A stretch of 64,000 nucleotides of DNA from Cryomorpha sp963741985 (GCA_963741985.1 CAVUKD010000001.1:496001-560000); one strand, 5' to 3'. Counted from the first letter of the stretch, positions 42,780 through 52,305 are shown. Translations and numbers: made by a program. The notes: a model not told the origin generated them from the sequence alone.

Positions 42780-44546
42780 ATGAAAACAAGAATTGTACTC
42801 TTTACAGCACTTTTAGCTTTTAGCTCGGCCTTTTCACAACAGTGGGAATACCATTGGGCTGAGCGCATTGCCTCACTCGAAGACGAGGATGAAGCAATGT
42901 TCGTTCGCATAGATTCGGACGACAATGTATATGTCGCTCTCGAATATCAGGGAGCCATTACGGTAGGCGATACAGACTATCCAACTCCTGCAGACAATGG
43001 TCGCGACATATTGGTTGTAAAATACGACGAGGCCGGAAATGTATTGTGGTCAGGAAACATTGCAGGTGAAGGCAGTGCTTCAGGCACTGGTAACGGCGAC
43101 TTACTTGAGGGCATGGAAGTAGACCCAGATGGCAATCTGATCATAATAGGCAATCTGGGTAATGGCGCAACCATATTGGGTGTAGAGACCAACTATTTAA
43201 ACGATCCGTTCGACCTTCCGGGCAATCGAAACTTTGTCGCAAAAATTTCTCCTTCAGGCGAACTGGTATGGCATGTAGTGCGCAACGGTTCCGTTTTATT
43301 AAACGATTACTTTACCGCACTCCACATAGATGGAGATGGGAATGCTTATGTAGCCGCCAGTAACGAGAATTCTGGAAATGAATATGAAATTATTGGTGCA
43401 GGAGGTTCTGAAGTAAGCTCTGCAGAAAATACAGGACTGCATCTATTCAAATTAAACAGTGATGGCGCGGTACAATGGCTCGATCCCATCCCTTATCCCG
43501 GTGCAAAACAATTGGCCGTAGATGGAAGTGGGGATATACTTTATAGTGCACATGCGGCTGATGTGGATGACGACGTTAGTGAGACCGGACATTACCTTAT
43601 AAAACTTGATGGAGAAACACGTGAAACTATTTGGACACGCTTTTCTAACACCGAAGGGTTTTATGATGATCGTGAACTTGGATTATACGTAAATGCCGAT
43701 AATAGCATCATCCATTTTCATGCAACCGATAGAGACGTTATAGATTTTGGAGATGGATTTTCTGTCGATTCTGAATTTAATGACTTGGGCGTATTATGGA
43801 AAGTAGATTCCGATGGTCAAACCACTTCGGTGCTTCGGGTTGCCGATTTATTTGATGAACCGTATTACTCTGTTGATGCCTTGGATAATATGGTAACAGT
43901 CCAAAGTTTTGCCATGAAAAATGACAATCAATTCTATCTCGCATGTGGCCTTGAAGATGCTGCAACCCTCGCAGATGGGACGGTACTCACACCAAGCGAA
44001 GGTCTTTCGCCCTCAATTGCATCAAGCGATGCCTTATTGCTCCAAATAAATAGCGACTTTACGGTGCAAGGTGTTTCCTTCGAAGACGGTGGTGCCCACC
44101 AACGCGGTATGGACGTAGCTCCCTTTTCAAATGGTGACGCAGCGCTATTGGGTCATTATAGTTCTGGTACTTATTATGGGAGTGCCTTATACGGTGATAT
44201 AGAACTCGAACCGCTTAACAATTCTAAAGATATGTTTCTAACCCGTATTACCCCCGGTTTTCCGGAATCTAATGGCCTTGAAGAAATGGCAAGTAATTTT
44301 GATTTCAAGCAATATCCGGTTCCCGCCTCCGAGTTTTTAAATATATCTTTTGAAAATAGCCTTTCGGCAAAAGCCACAATCGCTATTCTCGATATCACCG
44401 GGCGAATAGTCGCGCAAGAATCTGCCTATGGAAATGGAATGGTGAAAGTCAAAATGGATGTTTCAAAAATTCCTTCCGGGATGTATTTTACTCGCATAAC
44501 TATCGGAGAAAATTCCTTCGGAAAAAAACTGATTATCACAAAATAA
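42780..44546 (+). CDS. T9SS cargo beta-propeller protein
   Basis: 588 residues. Signal peptide MKTRIVLFTALLAFSSAFSQ, then repeating VRIDSDDNVYVALEYQGAIT, MEVDPDGNLIIIGNLGNGAT and LHIDGDGNAYVAASNENSGN blades similar to those of 26678-29515, and a C-terminal sorting domain (KQYPVPASEFLNISFENSLS to GMYFTRITIGENSFGKKLII TK). Terminated by a hairpin at 44568-44599. Confidence 0.85.
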   Translation: MKTRIVLFTALLAFSSAFSQQWEYHWAERIASLEDEDEAMFVRIDSDDNVYVALEYQGAITVGDTDYPTPADNGRDILVVKYDEAGNVLWSGNIAGEGSASGTGNGDLLEGMEVDPDGNLIIIGNLGNGATILGVETNYLNDPFDLPGNRNFVAKISPSGELVWHVVRNGSVLLNDYFTALHIDGDGNAYVAASNENSGNEYEIIGAGGSEVSSAENTGLHLFKLNSDGAVQWLDPIPYPGAKQLAVDGSGDILYSAHAADVDDDVSETGHYLIKLDGETRETIWTRFSNTEGFYDDRELGLYVNADNSIIHFHATDRDVIDFGDGFSVDSEFNDLGVLWKVDSDGQTTSVLRVADLFDEPYYSVDALDNMVTVQSFAMKNDNQFYLACGLEDAATLADGTVLTPSEGLSPSIASSDALLLQINSDFTVQGVSFEDGGAHQRGMDVAPFSNGDAALLGHYSSGTYYGSALYGDIELEPLNNSKDMFLTRITPGFPESNGLEEMASNFDFKQYPVPASEFLNISFENSLSAKATIAILDITGRIVAQESAYGNGMVKVKMDVSKIPSGMYFTRITIGENSFGKKLIITK

Positions 44547-44567
44547 GCGATTACATATTCAACCGAG

Positions 44568-44599
44568 AAAAGGCATTCCGAAAAGGATGCCTTTTTTTT
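44568..44599 (+). terminator. Bidirectional terminator, 44546/44611
   Basis: AAAAGGCATTCC pairs with GGATGCCTTTT with a short loop, ending in a T run. It serves the convergent genes at 42780-44546 and 44611-45081. Confidence 0.88.
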
Positions 44600-44610
44600 C
44601 TAAGGCTTCG

Positions 44611-45081
44611 TCAAAAACTTCCTCCACATATTCCAGCCTTGGCTCTGAGGTAACTCAAATAGGCAATCAGAGTTTGCATAGCTTCGTATTCCGGAAAAGG
44701 AACTACTTTGTCATATCCATGTTCGAAGTAGTGAATTTCTCTTATTTTTTTTCCATTTCTCCACTCCAGGGTGAGGCTGCCACCATCGCAAATCATAATT
44801 CTATCTTTCTCAGGAATCACTTCGGTGTCTTTTCGCCATTCTTCAGGGTTCATTGATTGATAAAGTACTTCCAAAGTGTCATCATTGTCTGATATCATTT
44901 TCTGATTTGCCAAAACATCGTCCATGGTAAACTCCTTCAAATCTACATTTTGGAAAAAGCCCGGATATGAAGAGCCATAGAAATACACCCGCCAGGGTTT
45001 AAAATCCATAAGAATAGTATAGACGACCTCTCCGCCAAAATAACTGGTTCCGCTTACCACGGCAATATTTTCTAATTTCAT
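44611..45081 (-). CDS. Hypothetical protein with the AACGTAA palindrome
   Basis: 156 residues with no signal peptide; mixed alpha/beta (ENIAVVSGTSYFGGEVVYTI, YFYGSSYPGFFQNVDLKEFT, RIMICDGGSLTLEWRNGKKI, EAMQTLIAYLSYLRAKAGI). No family recognised. It starts 34 bp from a perfect 19-bp palindrome (45115-45133) shared with the small genes at 8-10 kb, which argues for common regulation. Ends CGGSF. Confidence 0.55.
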   Translation of the reverse strand: MKLENIAVVSGTSYFGGEVVYTILMDFKPWRVYFYGSSYPGFFQNVDLKEFTMDDVLANQKMISDNDDTLEVLYQSMNPEEWRKDTEVIPEKDRIMICDGGSLTLEWRNGKKIREIHYFEHGYDKVVPFPEYEAMQTLIAYLSYLRAKAGICGGSF

Positions 45082-45114
45082 AATTCTTAATTTTCATCAA
45101 ATGAAAAGTTTCAG

Positions 45115-45133
45115 AACGTAATCTATTTACGTT
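45115..45133. promoter_or_regulatory. Perfect 19-bp palindrome AACGTAA-N5-TTACGTT
   Basis: AACGTAA TCTAT TTACGTT, both arms perfect, 34 bp before the 44611-45081 gene and 131 bp before the DinB gene on the other strand. The other two copies are at 8416 and 10354. Confidence 0.65.
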
Positions 45134-45263
45134 GCCTTTTAAAACATTTTTCTCTCGTGCCCCCCACCTTTTTATACCAATTAGCCATTCAGAAGAAGAT
45201 AAAATTTTACAACTTAGTGCCGCTCCATTAAAAACAATTTCATTTTTCAATTGCTTTATTGAC

Positions 45264-45725
45264 ATGAATCCGGAACTGATCAAAACCCAAATCTTAAAAC
45301 ATCTCAAGAGCGGCGAAGCTTTTATGCCCATCCGCGAAGCAATCGAGAAGTTTAATTACCATTCGAGTGGTTTTCGGATGCATGATCTGCCCTACTCAGC
45401 ATACGAGCTTTTCTATCATATCACTTATGCCCAAAAAGATATTCTGAACTTCTGCCGTAGCGATAAATATTACACACCCGATTGGCCGGATGATTATTGG
45501 CCTACAAAACAAGCGGCAAAAGATAAAGATGAATGGGAAGCCCTCAAGAAATCCTATTTCGAAGACCGCGATGCCCTCGCCGCACTCGTCAAAACTCCTG
45601 ATTCGCTTACAGAAATCGTAAAAAACGGAGACTCTCAAACTCTTTTTAGAGAAATACTCTTAGTAATCGAGCATACCGCTTATCACAACGGTCAGTTGGT
45701 CGTTATTGCGCGCCTACTATCGTAA
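45264..45725 (+). CDS. DinB-like protein
   Basis: 153 residues from MNPELIKTQILKHLKSGEAF. The four-helix DinB pattern with three metal histidines is visible: YELFYHITYAQKDILNF, and FREILLVIEHTAYHNGQLVV. An earlier in-frame ATG at 45132 lies inside the palindrome, so the internal start is chosen. DinB family members include thiol-dependent hydrolases or transferases (bacillithiol-linked), but the role here is unknown. Cytosolic. Confidence 0.8.
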   Translation: MNPELIKTQILKHLKSGEAFMPIREAIEKFNYHSSGFRMHDLPYSAYELFYHITYAQKDILNFCRSDKYYTPDWPDDYWPTKQAAKDKDEWEALKKSYFEDRDALAALVKTPDSLTEIVKNGDSQTLFREILLVIEHTAYHNGQLVVIARLLS

Positions 45726-45955
45726 AAGAAACAATACCCGGTCTTTACATATTACGGGGAGCATTTCGAATTGGAATATTCGAAATTTTCAGTTGAGAAA
45801 AAATAACTAAAATTTTAAATCCCTTCCCCCAGCGCTACAGTTCATTAGAAACCTTGTGATAAATCTTTATACTCTTTAACAAATACAAATCAGCGCGGGT
45901 AGCTATTCGAGGTACCTTGTCACTCAATTTTTTAAATCACTTAAAAACTATGATT
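45726..45955. other. Short intergenic region
   Basis: 230 bp without features I can name. It must hold the promoter of the FG-GAP-like T9SS gene; TAATGTTTG-like boxes are not obvious. Confidence 0.35.
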
Positions 45956-47725
45956 ATGAAAAAAAGTATCTCCTTATTGGCATCTGTGCTTCTTATTTCT
46001 GCGAGCACATTCGCCCAACCCAATGCAAAAAAAGCTTCTCTTGGTGAAGATGGCCGACTTCACTATGAGGATGTGACCATAGATTTATCCACCCTTACTG
46101 CAAATAGGGACGCCGACGAACTTTCAGGTTTTCCTTTTGGCCGTCCTGCCAATCCAACCTTCAAGAATACACGCGGTGCAACTGTAGCAGATATCAACGA
46201 TGATGGCAATGAAGAAATCCTTTTTGGTGCTGATTCCGTTTTCTATTGCCTCAGCGGCGACGGTTCTATATTGTGGGAACGCAATATGGCAGGCACCAAT
46301 ATTCTACCTCCAACTATTGGTGATTTGGATGGCGACGGAAATATCGAAATAGCGGTCAACAATGCCGGTATCGGTGCATTCGGCACTGTAGGACAAACAT
46401 ACCTGATGAATGCACAGGGGCAAGACCTTCCTGGTTGGCCTGCAAATTTCTCGGATCACTGGATGATCAATGCTCCCGTCATGGCCGATGTAGATGGCGA
46501 TGGCACTATGGAAATCGTTACCGGAGAACGTGTAAATGGTAATCAAGGATTTCTTCACGTATTGATGATGGATGGCTCTGAGATGACAGGATGGCCCGCA
46601 GAAACACCTGGAACCGTTGCATTTACACCTTCTGTTGGTGATATAAATGACGATGGTGTAATAGATGTAGTTTCAGGAGTTTCTTCTGATGGAAGTCTCT
46701 ATGCGTATGATGCTTCAGGCACGATACTCGACGGATTCCCACAGATAGCAACCGATGGAAAACTTTCCTACCAGTCGCCGCTACTGGTCGATCTCGATGG
46801 AGATAACAACCTCGAAATCGTTGGTTCACGTCACGGAGATGGAGCGGAATACTATGCCGTAAAATCGGACGGAACATATGCCGATGGCTGGCCTGTGGCT
46901 TCTCCCGGATGGACCTATTCCCCACCCTCAGCAGCTGATGCCGATGGCGATGGAAATTATGAAATCTACATGGGCAATCCGGAAATCGATGGAAGCGACG
47001 TTCCACAGCCAATGGATGTAATATTCGGATTTGCTCCTGATGGATCTGCCCTTCCAAATTTCCCAATTTCAAAAGTGGGTGGAAATGAAGGTGTGATAAC
47101 CATTGCTGATATCGATAATAACGGAGTGGTTGATTTGGTCTTTACCAGCAATCTTTTTACACTCGATGACAACAGAGGTTTTATACACGCATTTGCCACC
47201 GATGGCTCCGGAGAGCTTGATGGCTTTCCGATTCGTACTCCCGGTTTGACCTATCTTAATTCAGCGATACTTGGCGATGTTGACGGCGACGGAAATCTTG
47301 ACCTTACGTCGTTATCTTACCACTCTACATTTGGCACAGGCGTGGACAGTATGTGGGTAGATGCCTTTGATCTTGGAATGCCCTATATGCCAGAAAATAT
47401 ATACTTCAATGCCTATAAAGGAGACAACACCCGATCGGGATTGATCGAAGCCAATTCTACCGGTATCGCAGATCGCAACGTATTACCGCTCTCCATATAT
47501 CCGAATCCCGCCAAGGCTAGTGTGAGCATTCAGTTGCCTGAAAATAGTGCTTCAAGCACAGTGCACGTTATCGATTTGCAGGGACGTACAGTGCTCAAAA
47601 ACACTACTGAAGCCAATTCAGGTGCACGCTATGAGCTTAACACTGCATCGCTCAAGTCAGGAATTTATTTCGTGAAAATAGCCACTCAGAAAAAAACGTA
47701 TATGGCGAAGCTCGTGATCGAATAA
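45956..47725 (+). CDS. T9SS cargo with FG-GAP/VCBS-like repeats
   Basis: About 589 residues from MKKSISLLASVLLISASTFA (an ATG two codons upstream gives MIMKKS). FG-GAP-type calcium-binding repeats recur: VADINDDGNEEILFGADSVF, IGDLDGDGNIEIAVNNAGIG, VADVDGDGTMEIVTGERVNG, VGDINDDGVIDVVSG and ADADGDGNYEIYMGNPEIDG. A C-terminal sorting domain (LSIYPNPAKASVSIQLPENS to GIYFVKIATQKKTYMAKLVI E) closes it. It is predicted to form a seven-bladed propeller with D-x-D-x-D-G calcium loops. Followed by a strong terminator. Confidence 0.88.
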   Translation: MKKSISLLASVLLISASTFAQPNAKKASLGEDGRLHYEDVTIDLSTLTANRDADELSGFPFGRPANPTFKNTRGATVADINDDGNEEILFGADSVFYCLSGDGSILWERNMAGTNILPPTIGDLDGDGNIEIAVNNAGIGAFGTVGQTYLMNAQGQDLPGWPANFSDHWMINAPVMADVDGDGTMEIVTGERVNGNQGFLHVLMMDGSEMTGWPAETPGTVAFTPSVGDINDDGVIDVVSGVSSDGSLYAYDASGTILDGFPQIATDGKLSYQSPLLVDLDGDNNLEIVGSRHGDGAEYYAVKSDGTYADGWPVASPGWTYSPPSAADADGDGNYEIYMGNPEIDGSDVPQPMDVIFGFAPDGSALPNFPISKVGGNEGVITIADIDNNGVVDLVFTSNLFTLDDNRGFIHAFATDGSGELDGFPIRTPGLTYLNSAILGDVDGDGNLDLTSLSYHSTFGTGVDSMWVDAFDLGMPYMPENIYFNAYKGDNTRSGLIEANSTGIADRNVLPLSIYPNPAKASVSIQLPENSASSTVHVIDLQGRTVLKNTTEANSGARYELNTASLKSGIYFVKIATQKKTYMAKLVIE

Positions 47726-47753
47726 ATAGTTAAGTGAATTTCTATTTTAATTT

Positions 47754-47783
47754 AAATGTGGCCTCTCGGGGCCACATTTTTTT
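47754..47783 (+). terminator. Terminator after the FG-GAP T9SS gene
   Basis: AAATGTGGCC pairs with GGCCACATTT around TCTCGG and is followed by a T run. Confidence 0.9.
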
Positions 47784-48021
47784 GCTTGAAAACTATAGCA
47801 GAGAATCTTGGTGTCCATCCCTGCGAATAAAATGAAGGTAAAAAAAGGCAATTGCAAAAAAATATGCCTCTATTTTTCATTTCACTCGTGTCGTGTGAAT
47901 GGACGACTCAGAACGATTGTCAAATCATATTCGGTTTTCACCAAAACTAGAGCACTTAATTTTTCTTACATTTATCACTCCCAAAATTCGTCCAACAAGT
48001 TGGTTTCCATAATTTAAAAAT
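47784..48021. other. Intergenic region, no gene seen
   Basis: About 240 bp. A TTTTTCTTACATTTATC-like AT-rich area precedes the lipoprotein gene; no clear box. Confidence 0.35.
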
Positions 48022-48513
48022 ATGAACAGCTCAATTCGGAATTTCGTGTTTGTCATCTCAGCTTTGCTCATCACGGGTTGCCACAAAGAAACACCCGAAT
48101 GCAAGTGCAACCAGAACAACGATTCCGGAGATTACCTTGTATTCGGAAGTTTCTACGGTGAGTGCCTTGGTGAGACTTGCGTCGAAACCTTCAAACTGAC
48201 AGCTTCAGAAGTATTTGAAGATACCAACGATCATTATCCATGCGAGGCCCCGTACAATTTTGTGGGATTGACGGAAGAAAAATTCAATCAAGTAAACGGC
48301 CTGATGGCGCGAATTCCGGATGCCTTGCTCGCAGTGAACGATACAACTTTCGGTTGTCCCGACTGCGTGGATCAAGGCGGAATATTGATTAAATATTCTA
48401 CCGGAGGTACCGAGAAAACGTGGAAAATGGATATGCAGGAAGATGTGGTTCCGGGATACCTCCACAGTTTTTTGGACTCCGTGAAAGTGAAAATATCGAC
48501 GCTTAGCGAATAA
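48022..48513 (+). CDS. Hypothetical cysteine-rich lipoprotein
   Basis: 163 residues. Lipobox LITGC (cysteine 20) follows MNSSIRNFVFVISALLITG. The mature protein has nine cysteines, including CKCNQNN, GECLGETCVETF, PCEAP and FGCPDCVDQGG, suggesting disulfides or metal binding. Strands such as YLVFGSFYG and IKYSTGGTEKTWKMDMQED suggest a beta-sandwich. No family recognised. Probably outer-membrane, periplasm- or surface-facing. Confidence 0.65.
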   Translation: MNSSIRNFVFVISALLITGCHKETPECKCNQNNDSGDYLVFGSFYGECLGETCVETFKLTASEVFEDTNDHYPCEAPYNFVGLTEEKFNQVNGLMARIPDALLAVNDTTFGCPDCVDQGGILIKYSTGGTEKTWKMDMQEDVVPGYLHSFLDSVKVKISTLSE

Positions 48514-48582
48514 AATCCGGCCAGAATGGATTTCACGAATTCTTTAAAAAGAGTTTTCCCCGACGTATATCATTCCGAAAAA

Positions 48583-49680
48583 TCACTCCATTCCAAGCCA
48601 CCACTTGTCAGACGCGTGCTTCGGATTATCCAGATACACCAACTTACCAATCTTGGGTGTAACTAATCCAATTGGACTATCGCGGAAATTCTCATGGATT
48701 TTTACCAAAGGCTCGTCCCAAGAATGATTTGCCAGATCGAATTTTGATGAATGAACCGATAAAACATGTTTTGTATTCAATGCTTCGGCGATTGCCAGTT
48801 GTTCCTCGGGTAAACTGTGAATATAACGCCAGCGCTTATCGTACTGCCCGTTTTCGAGTATTGCCAGATCAAAAGGCCCGTATTTTTCACCGATATCTTT
48901 GAAGTGGGTATCGAAGCCACTGTCACCACCGAGGAATAAATTTAAAGTTGACGTCTTAAGGACAAAAGACTGCCAAAGGGTCTGGTTTCGCTTAAAACTC
49001 CTTCCGGAAAAATGACGGGCCGGACAGGTAAAGAGCATAAGTTCGCTTCCCAAATTAACCGATTCATGCCAGTCCGTTTCGGTAATTTGGTCTGGGGCGT
49101 ATCCCCATTTTTCGAGATGTGCCCCCACACCAAGAGCCGTCACAATTCTACCTACTTTGCCCTTCAATTCCACAATAGTTCTGTAATCCAGATGATCATA
49201 ATGGTCGTGGCTAAGGAGCAAAATATCAATTTCCGGCAAATCATCCACACCATACATATCCGTTCCGGGAAAGGACTTCATCGTGCCGGGCAACGGGGAA
49301 GCATTTCCGCTAAATACCGGATCAACCAAAATGCGATTGCCATCTATTTGCATTAAATAGGAAGAATGGCCAAACCAGACGAGCGTATTTTCGCCGGAAG
49401 GAAGACTTTTCAAATCGACTTTCACCGAAGGAATGACTGATGAAGGTCTTTTCCGCGGTGCTTTTTTAAAAAGTTGCGTATACAGGATTCCCAGCATGTT
49501 GGTATCCTCCGTGAGTTGGGGCGTTTCACTCAAATTTTGAAATTCTCCCTCGCGGAAATTTGGCGAGGCTTTAATACGATCCAGCCTTTTGCCGGAAGGC
49601 TTAGCTCCAAATTTTGGGTGCCGGAGAAAGGCCCCTACCGCAAATGCAATTAAAATGAGAAAACCTGCTATCCAGATCAT
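48583..49680 (-). CDS. MBL-fold metal-dependent hydrolase (NAPE-PLD/UlaG-like)
   Basis: 365 residues. N-terminal membrane anchor WIAGFLILIAFAVGAFLRH, then VWFGHSSYLMQIDGNRILVD, the zinc motif LLLSHDHYDHLDYRT (HxHxDH), HFSGRSFKRN, LGGDSGFDTHFKDI and LSVHSSKFDLANHSWDEPLV. The family includes N-acylphosphatidylethanolamine phospholipase D and lactonases. Substrate not known; periplasmic orientation inferred from the anchor. Confidence 0.88.
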   Translation of the reverse strand: MIWIAGFLILIAFAVGAFLRHPKFGAKPSGKRLDRIKASPNFREGEFQNLSETPQLTEDTNMLGILYTQLFKKAPRKRPSSVIPSVKVDLKSLPSGENTLVWFGHSSYLMQIDGNRILVDPVFSGNASPLPGTMKSFPGTDMYGVDDLPEIDILLLSHDHYDHLDYRTIVELKGKVGRIVTALGVGAHLEKWGYAPDQITETDWHESVNLGSELMLFTCPARHFSGRSFKRNQTLWQSFVLKTSTLNLFLGGDSGFDTHFKDIGEKYGPFDLAILENGQYDKRWRYIHSLPEEQLAIAEALNTKHVLSVHSSKFDLANHSWDEPLVKIHENFRDSPIGLVTPKIGKLVYLDNPKHASDKWWLGME

Positions 49681-49732
49681 AATTCGAAAGAAAGCGCTAC
49701 CAAAACACGATGGTGAAATATTGAAACATTAC

Positions 49733-50683
49733 CTAAAATCCAATCTTCTCCTCCACCAAATACTTATTCCGGTCGGGAGAAATACCGCGCACCATTTCAG
49801 CAAGAAAACCACCAATAAATAGCTGTGATCCAATAATCATTGCGGTGAGCGCTACATAAAAAAGTGACATGTCGGCTATATTCTTTGCTTGAATATGCTG
49901 TGAAATGGCCCAAATTTTATAACCAGCAATCCACGCAAAAACTCCGACCCCAAACAAAAACATGATAGCTCCGTATAGCCCAAAAAGGTGCATTGGTCGC
50001 TTGCCGTAGCGCGAAACAAAACTCAAAGTGAGCAAATCTAACGGCCCTTTTACAAAACGCGAAATACCGTATTTGGTATGGCCAAATTTCCGGGCACGGT
50101 GTTCCACAACTTTTTCGCCGATCTTTCCATAGCCCATTCGTTTTGCAAGCACCGGAATATAGCGGTGCATATCGCCGTAAAGCTCGATGTTGCGCACCAC
50201 TTTTCCTTTGTATGCCTTGAGGCCGCAGTTAAAATCGTGGAGATAAATTCCCGACATTTTGCGGGTAGCCCAATTGTATAATTTCGTTGGAACAGTTTTG
50301 GAGATCGGGTCGTAGCGCTTCTTTTTCCATCCCGAAACCAAATCGAAACCATCTTCGCGAATCATGCGCACCAACTCCGGAATCTCATCAGGCGAGTCCT
50401 GAAGATCGGCATCCATGGTTATAACCACGTCTCCTTTAGCGGCAGAAAAACCAGCTTGCAAGCCGGCAGCCTTGCCATAATTTCGCGCAAAGCGAATAGC
50501 CTTCACATACGGATACTCTTTGCGCAGCTTTTCGATCACTTCCCAACTTTCATCCGTACTCCCGTCATCGACAAAAATTACTTCGCCCTCAAGCCCGCTG
50601 GCCTTCAACACACGGTCTATCCAGGCAGTCAGTTCGGGAAGCGACTCGGCTTCATTCAATAAAGGTATAGCGATCGATATCAA
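49733..50683 (-). CDS. Polyprenyl-phosphate glycosyltransferase, GT2 (DPM1-like)
   Basis: 316 residues. GT2 A-type fold: IAIPLLNEAESLPELTAWID, EVIFVDDGSTDESWEVIEKL (D-D metal-binding), ITMDADLQDSPDEIPELVRM (DxD), VSGWKKKRYDPISKTV. C-terminal part has two membrane helices (LFGLYGAIMFLFGVGVFAWI, SLFYVALTAMIIGSQLFIGG). Matches ArnC/GtrB/DPM1-type enzymes that transfer a sugar from UDP or GDP to polyprenyl phosphate. Follows the DUF4199 gene by 16 bp, a conserved Bacteroidota order. Confidence 0.92.
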   Translation of the reverse strand: MISIAIPLLNEAESLPELTAWIDRVLKASGLEGEVIFVDDGSTDESWEVIEKLRKEYPYVKAIRFARNYGKAAGLQAGFSAAKGDVVITMDADLQDSPDEIPELVRMIREDGFDLVSGWKKKRYDPISKTVPTKLYNWATRKMSGIYLHDFNCGLKAYKGKVVRNIELYGDMHRYIPVLAKRMGYGKIGEKVVEHRARKFGHTKYGISRFVKGPLDLLTLSFVSRYGKRPMHLFGLYGAIMFLFGVGVFAWIAGYKIWAISQHIQAKNIADMSLFYVALTAMIIGSQLFIGGFLAEMVRGISPDRNKYLVEEKIGF

Positions 50684-50699
50684 GCCGGCAAAGTTGCGA

Positions 50700-51248
50700 T
50701 TAATTATCTATTACTTCCGCTGAATCGAAAGGATTCTCGGGTTTTTTCTTCAAAGTAGCAGCGAGAATCAAGCTAAGCACCAGATATACCGCCAGCATTA
50801 TCCCAAAGGTTTTTGCCATCCCGGCGGGAGTAAATCCAGCGCGTGTATCATTCTCCATTTTAGTAAGTGCCTCCACCATTTTATCTTCGGGCATATTGCC
50901 TTTCATAAACTTCATAGCACCTTCTACCTGCTGGTTTACAACCGTATCTACGTACGAAGCGTCAATATAATTGGCATAAACAAATGAGAATAAAAGATAA
51001 ATAACGCCTCCGATTATCAGCCCTACAAAAGCAGTTAGAAAAGCATCTTTGAAAGAAATAATTCCACCAGCAGCAGCGCGTTGCTTACGGATAAAATAAA
51101 TGGGAAGCATAATCATAATGGCCAGTGAAATAATTCCAATGGCAAAAGAGAACAACATGCCTCCCTGAATAATGGCCATTATCAAGAAGAGTACAATCGA
51201 AATGCCTCCCAAAACGAGACCGAGGTTTATTGGATAAGATTTATTCAT
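50700..51248 (-). CDS. DUF4199 membrane protein
   Basis: 182 residues with four membrane segments: LGLVLGGISIVLFLIMAIIQ, FAIGIISLAIMIMLPIYFI, FKDAFLTAFVGLIIGGVIYL, MAKTFGIMLAVYLVLSLILA. The MxxFSFAIGI-like loop, F-K-D-A-F, and KFMKGNMPEDKMVEALTKME match the uncharacterised DUF4199 family. In many Bacteroidota it precedes a GT2 gene, as here. Function unknown. Confidence 0.85.
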   Translation of the reverse strand: MNKSYPINLGLVLGGISIVLFLIMAIIQGGMLFSFAIGIISLAIMIMLPIYFIRKQRAAAGGIISFKDAFLTAFVGLIIGGVIYLLFSFVYANYIDASYVDTVVNQQVEGAMKFMKGNMPEDKMVEALTKMENDTRAGFTPAGMAKTFGIMLAVYLVLSLILAATLKKKPENPFDSAEVIDN

Positions 51249-51308
51249 GGTTTTTTGGTTTAGTTTGCTACAAATATAAAAAGGTGAGTGATTTTACACA
51301 CTTTTTTA

Positions 51309-51338
51309 TTGCCCAACAATGAATGATTCTTACTTTTG
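51309..51338 (+). promoter_or_regulatory. Bacteroidota promoter for the SRP RNA
   Basis: TTG at 51309-51311, 19 bp spacer, TACTTTTG at 51331-51338 (TAnnTTTG), five bases before the RNA start. Textbook example of the phylum's sigma-ABfr promoter. Confidence 0.85.
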
Positions 51339-51342
51339 CGCC

Positions 51343-51448
51343 GGGCAAGTCTCATACGACCAGCTCCTGCAGAACTCCCCCAGGCCAGGAATGGAGCAAG
51401 GGTATGCGGTTGTAGCGGTGCGATGTGAGTAGCTTGCCCACTTTTTTT
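51343..51448 (+). ncRNA. ffs: Small signal recognition particle RNA
   Basis: A hairpin RNA with terminal stem GGGCAAG (51343-51349)/CTTGCCC (51433-51439), the SRP-conserved apical part CCAGGCCAGGAATGGAGCAA GGGTA with the GGAA tetraloop (CAGG-GGAA region), and a T-run terminator at 51441. Bacterial SRP RNA (4.5S-type) scaffolds Ffh for co-translational targeting. Size of about 100 nt matches small SRP RNAs. Followed immediately by the SDR gene. Confidence 0.88.
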
Positions 51449-51462
51449 TCTCAATACTATCC

Positions 51463-52281
51463 ATGGAGAGAAAGGTCGTACTTGTAACCGGTGGCTCGTC
51501 CGGAATAGGACTTGCAACATGCCGGTATCTTCAGCAAAAAGGTTGCAAAGTGTATGGAACCAGCCGCAAAGCGAGCCATGGCGAGTTGATGCATGATATC
51601 CCTATGCTCCAGCTTTTCCTCGATGATTCTAAAAGTATTGCCGATGCCATCCACTGGCTGATTCAAAAAGAAGGCCGCATAGATGTACTCGTAAACAATG
51701 CCGGAACGGGTATTGCCGGCGCCATAGAAGATACTACCACCGAAGAAATTGCAGCCATTTTTCAGACCAATGTCTTCGGTCAGCTCGAATGTTGCCGGGT
51801 CGCTATTCCTCAAATGCGCAAACAAAACAAAGGTCAGATTATTAATATCTCAAGTATCGGTGGCGAATTCGGGCTTCCTTACCGGGGTGTGTATTCAGCT
51901 TCAAAAGCTGCTATCGACCGTTTTTCGGAAACCATGCGCATGGAACTTGCCCAATGGAATATACCCGTGAGCATCGTACAGCCCGGCGATTACAAAACCA
52001 ATATTAATAACAATAGGATTATCGCCAGGCGAAGCCTCGACAAAGAATCACCTTACTACGAAGGTTTTAAGAAAAACTACCAAGGTATCTCTCAGGACAT
52101 CAACAATGGACACCCTCCTGCGGATGTGGCCAGGGTAATATGGAAAATTATAGATGCCAAAAAACCCCTTATGCGCTATCCAGCCGCCACCTTCTGGCAG
52201 CGGTTTTCCCTTTCGGTAAATCGCGTTCTGCCATTTCATCTCTTCCAAAAAATTCTCGAAAAACGTTTTCCGCTAAAATAA
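51463..52281 (+). CDS. Short-chain dehydrogenase/reductase
   Basis: 272 residues. Rossmann cofactor motif VTGGSSGIGLATCRYL at 7, NNAGTG, catalytic triad S...YSASKAAIDRF (Tyr and Lys). The C-terminal part HLFQKILEKRFPLK is typical of classical SDRs. Oxidises or reduces an unknown alcohol or ketone using NAD(P)H. It begins right after the SRP RNA terminator. Confidence 0.92.
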   Translation: MERKVVLVTGGSSGIGLATCRYLQQKGCKVYGTSRKASHGELMHDIPMLQLFLDDSKSIADAIHWLIQKEGRIDVLVNNAGTGIAGAIEDTTTEEIAAIFQTNVFGQLECCRVAIPQMRKQNKGQIINISSIGGEFGLPYRGVYSASKAAIDRFSETMRMELAQWNIPVSIVQPGDYKTNINNNRIIARRSLDKESPYYEGFKKNYQGISQDINNGHPPADVARVIWKIIDAKKPLMRYPAATFWQRFSLSVNRVLPFHLFQKILEKRFPLK

Positions 52282-52305
52282 GTTTTCACGAACGCTGAGA
52301 AAACG

